From assembly GCA_017456985.1 (NCBI GenBank), contig JAFTIH010000019.1, positions 1-34,397 of the forward strand: DNA of 34,397 bases, in the 5' to 3' direction. The position numbers and the translations under genes are program-made. Positions 1-5,384 of the stretch are shown here, one piece after another. The stretch is from Clostridia bacterium. GTDB lineage: Bacteria; Bacillota; Clostridia; Oscillospirales; CAG-272. The stretch's first letter is position 1. Every line of letters begins with the position of its first letter. The notes beneath the pieces were generated by a model. The model worked only from the letters and a program-made list of their open reading frames with translations. It did no database searches and was not told the origin of the DNA.

Positions 1-626
1 ATATTGGAGCGGAAATCGCCCTCTTTTCCGTAGCGGCGCATCGCCGAGATGACTTTGTCCCCCACGACGTTGACGCGCACGTCCGTGCCGAAGGCGGCGG
101 CGATAAACTCTTGCATAAGGAAGGGGCGCGCGCCGATACGCGCGGCGATGGCGAGCGCTTCCTCCTCGCTTTTTGCCAAATAGACCTGCTCACCGAAGGA
201 GCCGTAGGCTTCCTTAATAATGAGAGGAAGTCCGAGCGTGCGGCAGGCGTCCTGCACGAAGGAAAGGTCGGAATATCCCACGCCCTCGTAGGTGAGGGGA
301 GCGAGCACGGTGCGGGGCGTCCGCACGCCCGCCGTGCGCAGGGCGATCGCCGTTTCGGCTTTGCTGTCGCAAATGCGAATGGTTTCGGGAGAATTGAATA
401 CGGGGATCCCGCTTGCCGCAAGACGCGCGGCGAGGGTGACGTCCTTATCCCAGAAAAGTGCAAAATCCGCACGCGGCGGCGGCTCGTCAAGCGGGGTCGC
501 AAGCGACGCCGAATCCACCGAAAGGAGGGTAACGCCCTCGGCTTGCGCCGCCTCTTCAACGAGCGCATACAGCGCGTCGAAGGCGGGGGTGCGCAGAAAG
601 GCGTTTTTGACGAAAAGCCCCGTCAT
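1..626 (-). CDS. RimK-like ATP-grasp ligase (3' part outside window)
   Basis: The visible 208 N-terminal residues read as an ATP-grasp enzyme of the RimK (alpha-L-glutamate ligase) type, which joins an amino acid to a carboxylate using ATP. A pre-ATP-grasp domain (about residues 1-85, with FWDKDV near 58-63) is followed by the nucleotide-binding lysines at about K90 (CDSKAET) and K138 (IIKEAYGSFG), then MQEFI near 171 and GTDVRVNVVGDKV near 180-192, all typical of the family. The catalytic metal-binding C-terminal part lies beyond position 1, so the substrate cannot be guessed. The ATG at 626-624 sits one base after the TGA of the upstream lipoprotein gene (TGATATG), so the two are translationally coupled. 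Family assignment is good; specific substrate is unknown. Confidence 0.85.
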   Translation of the reverse strand, partial: MTGLFVKNAFLRTPAFDALYALVEEAAQAEGVTLLSVDSASLATPLDEPPPRADFALFWDKDVTLAARLAASGIPVFNSPETIRICDSKAETAIALRTAGVRTPRTVLAPLTYEGVGYSDLSFVQDACRTLGLPLIIKEAYGSFGEQVYLAKSEEEALAIAARIGARPFLMQEFIAAAFGTDVRVNVVGDKVISAMRRYGKEGDFRSN

Positions 627-627
627 A

Positions 628-1389
628 TCAGCTTTTCCACAAAGAAAGCTCGACCTCGCCGCTCTTGGTCGTAAAGACGAGCGTGCTCTTCTGGTCGCCG
701 TAAGAATAAATGTTGGCGCTTTGGTGAACGGAGATGGGACCGTCAAAGTTGATCTCGCCGCTACCGCCGTTCATCACGGCTTTGAAGCCTGCCGTTTGGA
801 TGGCAACGTCGGCATCGCCCGAAACGGAGGTAAAGCACAGCGCATCGACGCCGCTTGCCTGCATATCGAGCTCGCCCGAAACGGTCGTCACGGTAGCATC
901 CTTGGCGCCGCCCATATACGAAACGTCACCCGAATCGGTCGTGACGGTGAGCGCGGCGGTGGTAAGAAGGGAGCATTCTACGTCGGCGGAATCCGTCGTG
1001 ACGGTGACGCGCTCAAGGGCGTTTGCCATCGCGTAGGGGATCTGCACGATCAATTTCTTTTCAAGGCGCGCTGCGTTCTCGCCCGAAGCACAGGGATAGA
1101 TGGAAAGCACGCCGTCCTTGAGGCGATAGCGCAAAGCAAGATCGTCCCCGGGAAGGCGATCCTCCATCACGAAGAGCTTATCCGTCAGGACGCCCTCCAC
1201 CTTGACCTCGCCCGACTGCCAGACGATCTCGATCGCCTTGACCGTTTCGCTGTCGCTGATCAGTCCGCCCGTCTTGTAGTCCGCGTCATCGTAACGCACG
1301 GTGCCGCCGCAGGACGAGAGAAGGGTGAGCGAGGCGAGAAGCAAAAGCGCCGCCAGCGCCAACGCCGTATATTTTTTGATTTTCTTCAT
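628..1389 (-). CDS. DUF4097-type beta-repeat lipoprotein
   Basis: A 253-residue predicted lipoprotein. A basic N-terminus and hydrophobic stretch (about 5-25) end in the lipobox LLSSC, so the mature protein should be lipid-anchored on the outer face of the membrane. Residues of about 50-250 form a repetitive beta-rich domain with recurring TVTTDSADV / TVTTDSGDV / TVTTVSGEL units, the signature of DUF4097 (putative adhesin) right-handed beta-helix-like domains. These often occur in envelope-stress or signalling proteins, but no catalytic function is known. A good AAGGAG ribosome binding site precedes the ATG, and a consensus promoter lies at 1423-1451. It is the first gene of an operon with the RimK-like ligase, which suggests, as inference only, an envelope-related job for the pair. 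Confidence 0.85.
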   Translation of the reverse strand: MKKIKKYTALALAALLLLASLTLLSSCGGTVRYDDADYKTGGLISDSETVKAIEIVWQSGEVKVEGVLTDKLFVMEDRLPGDDLALRYRLKDGVLSIYPCASGENAARLEKKLIVQIPYAMANALERVTVTTDSADVECSLLTTAALTVTTDSGDVSYMGGAKDATVTTVSGELDMQASGVDALCFTSVSGDADVAIQTAGFKAVMNGGSGEINFDGPISVHQSANIYSYGDQKSTLVFTTKSGEVELSLWKS

Positions 1390-1422
1390 AACTTTATATT
1401 CTCCTTGCGATATTTCCCTTCC

Positions 1423-1451
1423 ATTATAGTTTTTTTACACGGGGCTGTCAA
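1423..1451 (-). promoter_or_regulatory. Sigma-A promoter for the lipoprotein/RimK-like operon
   Basis: On the minus strand a perfect TTGACA (1451-1446) and a perfect TATAAT (1428-1423) are separated by 17 bases. The lipoprotein ATG is 34 bases downstream of the -10 element. Confidence 0.85.
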
Positions 1452-1507
1452 GAGTGTTTGCCACTTTTACACATTTTACCTTTGTCACTATTTTTTTCAT
1501 TTTTCGG

Positions 1508-1536
1508 TTGACAAGTTGGTTTTTTCGTGTTATAAT
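1508..1536 (+). promoter_or_regulatory. Sigma-A promoter for tRNA-Gln
   Basis: A perfect TTGACA (1508-1513) and a perfect TATAAT (1531-1536) with a 17-base spacer lie 32 bases ahead of the tRNA. The full consensus match fits a strongly expressed stable RNA. It is divergent from the lipoprotein promoter. Confidence 0.9.
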
Positions 1537-1568
1537 ACTTTCGTTGTCGCGAAAGCGCAACAAAATAT

Positions 1569-1643
1569 TGGGATGTCGCCAAGTGGTAAGGCACAGGACT
1601 TTGACTCCTGCATCCGCTGGTTCGAACCCAGCCATCCCAGCCA
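1569..1643 (+). tRNA. tRNA-Gln (anticodon TTG), CCA encoded
   Basis: A complete cloverleaf can be folded. The acceptor strands are TGGGATG (1569-1575) and CATCCCA (1633-1639), with discriminator G1640 and encoded CCA at 1641-1643. The anticodon stem is CAGGA/TCCTG around the loop CTTTGAC, giving anticodon TTG (1601-1603), which reads CAA/CAG as glutamine. The T arm is CTGG-TTCGAAC-CCAG. Position 1 is T and pairs with A1639, so the first pair is U-A as in many bacterial glutamine tRNAs. A consensus promoter stands just upstream. The 3' end is embedded in a long inverted repeat (see 1632-1690). Confidence 0.97.
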
Positions 1644-1690
1644 GCAAGCAGCCGCCCTTTGGGCGGCTTTTTGCTTGCTGGCTGGGATGG
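1632..1690 (+). terminator. Extended hairpin terminator that includes the tRNA-Gln 3' end
   Basis: The outer stem is 18 perfect base pairs: 1632-1649 with 1673-1690. Its left arm is the tRNA's own acceptor 3' strand, discriminator and CCA plus the next six bases. The inner stem is GCCGCCC (1651-1657), loop TTT, GGGCGGC (1661-1667), followed by TTTTT (1668-1672). The inner stem and T-run alone form a normal intrinsic terminator. The outer arm is an inverted copy of the tRNA end and is not needed for termination. I am confident in the pairing; the role of the outer stem is unknown. Confidence 0.8.
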
Positions 1691-1720
1691 CACGGGTACG
1701 AACCGGGCGCCGTGAGGCGC
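1642..1720 (+). repeat. tRNA-flanking repeat, copy A
   Basis: Two blocks are repeated at 2787-2870. Block 1 is an exact 31-base match (1642-1672 with 2787-2817) that starts inside the CCA of tRNA-Gln and contains the GCCGCCC-TTT-GGGCGGC terminator hairpin and T-run. Block 2 is an exact 26-base match (1688-1713 with 2839-2864) followed by one mismatch and AGGCGC. Block 2 contains the hairpin GCGCC-GTGA-GGCGC (1707-1720). The spacer between blocks is 15 bases here and 21 in copy B, and its sequence differs. The pattern suggests a dispersed palindromic repeat family associated with tRNA ends. Confidence 0.8.
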
Positions 1721-1730
1721 GCTGGTTCGT

Positions 1731-1890
1731 GAGCGCACCGCAGAGCGACGCCCGCTCGCGAGGCGGCGGCAAGGTGCGCTCCGCCGATTTCGCCACAGGC
1801 GAAAGTCGGATGCCAGCCAAAAATCCGATGCAAAAGCATCGGATTTTTTATCCAAGCCGCAGGCTTGTGCTTCATATTCGCGAAGCGAAT
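1731..1890 (+). repeat. Cluster of short hairpins downstream of tRNA-Gln, including an intrinsic terminator
   Basis: This non-coding stretch holds successive inverted repeats. GAGCGCACC (1731-1739) pairs with GGTGCGCTC (1773-1781). CCGATTTCGCC-ACA-GGCGAAAGTCGG (about 1782-1809) has a single bulged G. AAATCCGATGC (1821-1831), loop AAAA, GCATCGGATTT (1836-1846) is followed by more Ts and forms a textbook intrinsic terminator. AAGCC-GCA-GGCTT lies at 1854-1866, and ATTCGC-GAA-GCGAAT at 1876-1890. No credible protein is encoded. It accounts for most of the gene-free interval between the tRNA and the orphan gene at 2036. Confidence 0.7.
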
Positions 1891-1982
1891 GCTTCATTTT
1901 TTCGACTCCGAAGTTTTTCGAAATTTTGTAGATGCGTTTCGGGCATTTTCGGTCTGTAGACAGATTCGAACCGACGAAATGG

Positions 1983-2011
1983 TTGAAATGTTTATAAATT
2001 TGTGGTATAAT
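1983..2011 (+). promoter_or_regulatory. Promoter for the AT-rich orphan gene
   Basis: TTGAAA (1983-1988), a 17-base spacer and a perfect TATAAT (2006-2011) lie 24 bases before the proposed TTG start. Transcription from here places the start codon well upstream-limited, which argues against the longer in-frame reading that begins at 1865. Confidence 0.7.
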
Positions 2012-2035
2012 GAAAGTAAGAAAGGCGGTGGAGCT

Positions 2036-2653
2036 TTGCAAGACATTAAAACTAAAATCATATCACTTGTCGATAAATATAGAGAGCAATTAGCATCTAA
2101 GGGAATCAAAATCGTTATTTCCAAGAGATACGTAGAAACAGAAGTTGAAGAAAGATCGGGAGGCTATGCAAATGCAGGACAAGCGATTTTTAACATCTTT
2201 GACCGAGTAAACGATAGAAAAAAGGAAAAAGAAAATGGATATAATTTTGAAAAGAATAAATACCATAGCATTGTAATAACGGTTATTCCTTTAGCTAAAA
2301 CACTTGTCAGTGTATCGGATTGTCGTGAATATGCGTTTGTTCTAAAAAAAGTGGAACGTGCCCATCTTGGATTAGAGCCTCAAAAAAAGATATATCAAGA
2401 AGAAAAAGTTCTTGCCAAAATAGAAAAAAGAATATTACGAATTCTCAAAAAGGCAGACAAAAAACCAGTGCAAAAAGTATGTAAAAATACTTTTTGGGAT
2501 GCCTGTCGGTACGCTCATTCTTCGAAATATGCATACAAAACCGAGTTTTGTGGCAAAGAACGCTTTACATGGGATATGATATTCATGTTTTTAGCGGTTG
2601 CCGTTGTTATTGCTATTTTGGCTACTGCATGGACAATAATTAAATTGCTTTAA
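2036..2653 (+). CDS. Orphan C-terminally membrane-anchored protein (205 aa)
   Basis: I do not recognise the family. The frame is open from 1865, but the promoter at 1983-2011 and a purine-rich AAAGGCGGTGGAG motif favour the TTG at 2036, giving about 205 residues. The soluble part is rich in lysine and glutamate, with a likely helical segment around 115-140 (KKVERAHLGLEPQKK onward). A short cysteine-containing section precedes one hydrophobic helix at the very C-terminus (about 180-203, FMFLAVAVVIAILATAW), so the protein is probably tail-anchored with its bulk in the cytoplasm. Codon use is strikingly AT-rich compared with every neighbouring gene, which suggests recent acquisition. It lies between the two copies of the tRNA-flanking repeat. 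Function unknown. Confidence 0.75.
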   Translation: MQDIKTKIISLVDKYREQLASKGIKIVISKRYVETEVEERSGGYANAGQAIFNIFDRVNDRKKEKENGYNFEKNKYHSIVITVIPLAKTLVSVSDCREYAFVLKKVERAHLGLEPQKKIYQEEKVLAKIEKRILRILKKADKKPVQKVCKNTFWDACRYAHSSKYAYKTEFCGKERFTWDMIFMFLAVAVVIAILATAWTIIKLL

Positions 2654-2658
2654 TTTCA

Positions 2659-2784
2659 TTACATAGGCCTCGTTGCAAGCATGGCGTTGTGCCCCGGAAG
2701 ATAGCGGTCAAGTGCAACTCCCATCATCGCCAAGGGGTTAGTGTACCCTCTGCAAAATCCTCGTGCATCTAAATCGGACACATG
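2659..2784 (-). pseudogene. Possible 3' remnant of an unidentified gene
   Basis: On the minus strand a frame of 41 sense codons with no start codon at its head ends at TAA (2661-2659). The C-terminal reading (for example NPLAMMGVALDRYLPGHN) has a protein-like composition. A stop lies just before it and the tRNA-flanking repeat begins immediately beyond, as if the 5' part had been cut away. I cannot name the family. The opposite strand is also open in one frame here, so this may be chance. Confidence 0.25.
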
Positions 2785-2786
2785 TC

Positions 2787-2870
2787 ACAGCAAGCAGCCG
2801 CCCTTTGGGCGGCTTTTTTCGTTCGTTCGCGGTCGGGGTGGCACGGGTACGAACCGGGCGCCGTAAGGCG
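2787..2870 (+). repeat. tRNA-flanking repeat, copy B (no tRNA attached)
   Basis: This is the second copy of the element at 1642-1720. It has the same 31-base block with the GCCGCCC-TTT-GGGCGGC hairpin and T-run (2787-2817) and the same 26-base block (2839-2864), ending in GCGCC-GTAA-GGCGC (2858-2871). No tRNA precedes it, and the long outer stem of copy A is absent. The one loop change from GTGA to GTAA keeps a GNRA tetraloop. It sits just before the promoter of the next operon. Confidence 0.8.
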
Positions 2871-2884
2871 CACCGAAAGCACAC

Positions 2885-2913
2885 TTGCTTTTTTGCCCAA
2901 AACATGCTATAAT
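2885..2913 (+). promoter_or_regulatory. Promoter for the membrane protein/lipoprotein/lipase cassette
   Basis: TTGCTT (2885-2890), a 17-base spacer and a perfect TATAAT (2908-2913) preceded by TGC, an extended -10 element. The AAGGAGG ribosome binding site starts 10 bases later. Confidence 0.75.
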
Positions 2914-2936
2914 AGAACAAACAAGGAGGTATGACA

Positions 2937-3371
2937 ATGAAGGAACTCGTTTTTGTAGCAACGTTTATTCTCTTCGGACTCGTGATAGCATACGGGATTT
3001 TCCACCCCATCCTCAAAAGCAAGAGAATATCGGGCGGCGTTGTGAACACGGACACCTTGTGTAGCGTCTTCCTGTTTCAAATCAACCTTTCGAAGCAAGA
3101 ACTCCTACAAAAAATGACTGTGCCAAACGTTAGCGACACGCTGACGTACCGCTTCGACGGCGACACGATGGCAGTCAGCTTTTTTTGGTGCAATATATGC
3201 TTCCCTTACACGCTCGGCATAAAGGAATGTCCTGATGGCTGCTATGTATGCTTAACAAGAAACTGCAGTCCCAGAATCACAAACTACATAAACGAGTTTA
3301 TGATCAAAAAATTCAACGCACAGCTGTTGCCGTATGAGGAATATAAAAACTGTTTTTTACAAAATTTGTGA
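2937..3371 (+). CDS. Small N-terminally anchored membrane protein, unknown function
   Basis: A predicted protein of 144 residues with one hydrophobic helix at the N-terminus (about 4-22, LVFVATFILFGLVIAYGIF) and a soluble remainder of mixed composition containing several cysteines (about 42-110). I do not recognise a family. Two ATGs are possible: 2931 is only one base from the AAGGAGG at 2923-2929, whereas 2937 has the usual spacing of 7, so I chose 2937. It is the first gene of a three-gene unit; the lipoprotein gene begins 31 bases after its stop. Slightly AT-richer than the genes further downstream. Confidence 0.8.
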   Translation: MKELVFVATFILFGLVIAYGIFHPILKSKRISGGVVNTDTLCSVFLFQINLSKQELLQKMTVPNVSDTLTYRFDGDTMAVSFFWCNICFPYTLGIKECPDGCYVCLTRNCSPRITNYINEFMIKKFNAQLLPYEEYKNCFLQNL

Positions 3372-3402
3372 TAAAATCGAGGAAAAGAAAGGAATAGACA
3401 CT

Positions 3403-3825
3403 ATGAAAAAACTGCTTCGCAATATTTTGTTTTTCTCGCTTGCTTTGCTTTGCGCGGCTTCCCTCGCGTCTTGCGGCAACGCAATCAAAAAAGACGAGGC
3501 GAAAGCCGTCGTCAACGATTTTTTCAATGCAATCGTCGCCGAGGACTATAAGACAGCGAAAGGGCTTCTCCACCCCGACCGTCCTGCCGATCTTGAAACG
3601 TTTTTTCAGAACGTAGAGCAACGGGAGGGCGTAGATTTTCAATCGGGCATCGAAATTAAAAAATACACGGGCTTTTCCTCCTCGGTATATGACAGCACCG
3701 TCGGCGGCTCACGATACGAGTTAACGATGCGCACCACGGTAGGCGAGGACACGGTGACCTTTACGGTCGAGGTCGTGAAAAATGAAAACGGCTACGGAAT
3801 TTACAACCTGGATTTAGACACTTGA
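3403..3825 (+). CDS. NTF2-like lipoprotein (DUF4878/DUF4019-like)
   Basis: A 140-residue predicted lipoprotein. MKKLLRN and a hydrophobic stretch lead to the lipobox SLASC at about residue 23, so the mature protein is lipid-anchored outside the cell. The rest has the pattern of a small NTF2-like domain: an initial helix (DEAKAVVNDFFNAIVAEDY), a region implying slow loss of substrate or ligand (TAKGLLHP), then alternating beta strands to the end. Such domains are found in many secreted lipoproteins of unknown role. The ATG at 3403 follows AAAGGAA; the frame is open further upstream, but that part overlaps the previous gene and breaks the signal peptide. The TGA overlaps the possible TTG start of the lipase gene, so the two are likely coupled. 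Confidence 0.8.
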   Translation: MKKLLRNILFFSLALLCAASLASCGNAIKKDEAKAVVNDFFNAIVAEDYKTAKGLLHPDRPADLETFFQNVEQREGVDFQSGIEIKKYTGFSSSVYDSTVGGSRYELTMRTTVGEDTVTFTVEVVKNENGYGIYNLDLDT

Positions 3826-3836
3826 GCGCTACCGAT

Positions 3837-5165
3837 ATGAAAAAACACTTTAATTTACCCAACATCGTCTGCTTTCTTTTGGTCAGCTTTGCGTTCAACA
3901 GCTATCTGCTCGTCAAGCGGCAGCCGTACTTGCTTTTTTTGATCGTACCGCTGTTTCTTTTTTTGAACGTTTTGCCCGGGGTATGGCCGTGTAAGGCGAA
4001 AAAGCTCCGCCTTAAGCTTTTAAACCACGGCACGGACACGCTTTTCGTTTTCGTGCTTTCGCTCTTACCGTCGCTCATTTATCACGCCGTGCTCGCTTTT
4101 CGCCTGCTTCCCGACGCATATCTTGACCTTTTGTTCAGCGCCCTGTATTGCATTCTTTTCTCCGCGCTCTTCTTTTGGAACGGCATCCTATGCGTCTATC
4201 TGACATCGACCCAAATGGGCATCAAGTGGCGCGTCATCGGCGCCGTTTGCGGTATGATACCCGTTTTAAATCTCATCGTTTTGACGAAGATCATCCGCAT
4301 CACGTCCGACGAGATCGCGTTTGAGACGTTGCGGGAGCGCATCGACGCGGATCCCGCGCTGGCTTCGATCTGCCGTACCAAATATCCCATCGTATTGGTT
4401 CACGGCGTCTTTTTTCGCGATACGAGGCTGTTCAACTATTGGGGGCGTGTTCCCGCGACGCTGAAAATGCACGGCGCGACGGTATATTACGGCGAGCATC
4501 AGTCGGCGCTGACGGTCAAGGAAAGCGCCAGAGAGCTTACGCACCGCATTCAACTGATCGTGGAGCGCTCGGGGTGCGAAAAGGTCAATATCATCGCGCA
4601 CTCCAAGGGCGGGCTTGATTGCCGTTACGCCATCTCCGAGTTTGGGTTAGCGCCTTACGTAGCGTCGCTGACGACGATCAACACGCCGCACAGAGGGTGC
4701 TTGTTTGCGGAACGGCTGTTGGATGCGATCCCCGAAAGGGTGAAAAACAAAGTCGCATCGGCATACAACGCCACCCTAAAGGTGCTTGGCGACGAGTCGC
4801 CCGATTTTTTGGCAGCGGTGGGGGATCTGACGGCAAGCGCCTGCGAGGCATTGAATCGGACGCTTTGCTGCCCCGAAGAAATATACACCCAAAGCGTCGG
4901 CTCCGTGATGGAGCACCCGCAAAAAGGACAATTCCCACTAAACCTATCCTATCGCTACGTGAAGAATTTTGATGGAGAAAACGACGGCTTGGTCGGGGAA
5001 TCCTCCTTTGCCTGGGGAGAAAAATACACCCTGCTGCGCACAAGCGGCAGTCGCGGCATCTCCCACGGCGATATGATCGATTTAAGCCGTGAGAACATCA
5101 AGGATTTTGACGTCCGCGCTTTTTATACAGACCTCGTGGACGATCTGCGTCAAAGAGGACTGTAA
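3837..5165 (+). CDS. Membrane-anchored alpha/beta-hydrolase, lipase-like
   Basis: A predicted 442-residue protein. About residues 10-150 contain several hydrophobic helices, so the enzyme is held in the membrane. The C-terminal domain is an alpha/beta-hydrolase: the oxyanion-region motif IVLVHGVFFRD, the nucleophile elbow AHSKGG with Ser at about 256, then NTPHRG, an acid in ENDGLVGE (Asp about 383) and a histidine in GISHGDM (about 410). This order matches bacterial triacylglycerol lipases, in which AHSKG or AHSQG replaces GxSxG. Substrate is probably a lipid or ester at the membrane. The ATG at 3837 has no clear ribosome binding site; a TTG at 3822 overlaps the preceding stop and would add five residues, so translational coupling is likely. 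Family good, substrate unknown. Confidence 0.85.
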   Translation: MKKHFNLPNIVCFLLVSFAFNSYLLVKRQPYLLFLIVPLFLFLNVLPGVWPCKAKKLRLKLLNHGTDTLFVFVLSLLPSLIYHAVLAFRLLPDAYLDLLFSALYCILFSALFFWNGILCVYLTSTQMGIKWRVIGAVCGMIPVLNLIVLTKIIRITSDEIAFETLRERIDADPALASICRTKYPIVLVHGVFFRDTRLFNYWGRVPATLKMHGATVYYGEHQSALTVKESARELTHRIQLIVERSGCEKVNIIAHSKGGLDCRYAISEFGLAPYVASLTTINTPHRGCLFAERLLDAIPERVKNKVASAYNATLKVLGDESPDFLAAVGDLTASACEALNRTLCCPEEIYTQSVGSVMEHPQKGQFPLNLSYRYVKNFDGENDGLVGESSFAWGEKYTLLRTSGSRGISHGDMIDLSRENIKDFDVRAFYTDLVDDLRQRGL

Positions 5166-5277
5166 GCACGCGCCGTCTTGCGTGTGCCACGGCGGCAAAT
5201 ACATAACGAAAGGCGAGTCGCGTGCGCGTTCATAATTTTCTTTTTCAATAAAAACGCTGCCACCTATAAAACAAATT

Positions 5278-5330
5278 CCCCTTGCGCACGGTATCGCAAA
5301 GCGACACTTTGTGCAAGGGGTTGATTTTTG
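5278..5330 (+). terminator. Two-tier hairpin and T-rich tail after the lipase gene
   Basis: CCCCTTGC (5278-5285) pairs with GCAAGGGG (5313-5320), extended by three more pairs. A nested TCGC-AAA-GCGA hairpin lies at 5294-5304. The tail TTGATTTTTG follows. It can terminate the lipase operon. Its tail is also the -35 box of the radical SAM promoter, so the two signals overlap. The 112 bases between the lipase stop and this hairpin hold nothing I can identify. Confidence 0.6.
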
Positions 5331-5349
5331 TTCGTGCGTCTGTTATAAT
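5321..5349 (+). promoter_or_regulatory. Promoter for the radical SAM gene
   Basis: TTGATT (5321-5326), a 17-base spacer and a perfect TATAAT (5344-5349). The -35 box directly abuts the hairpin at 5278-5320. Confidence 0.75.
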
Positions 5350-5384
5350 AATGACGGAAAACACACTGCGGAAAGGAGCGAGAA

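Noticed and set aside
1435..2041. Minus- and plus-strand reading frames across tRNA-Gln and the hairpins (for example a 197-codon minus frame with GWDGWVRTSG)
   Set aside because: They read through a tRNA and terminators. Such translated tRNA regions are a well-known source of false hypothetical proteins.
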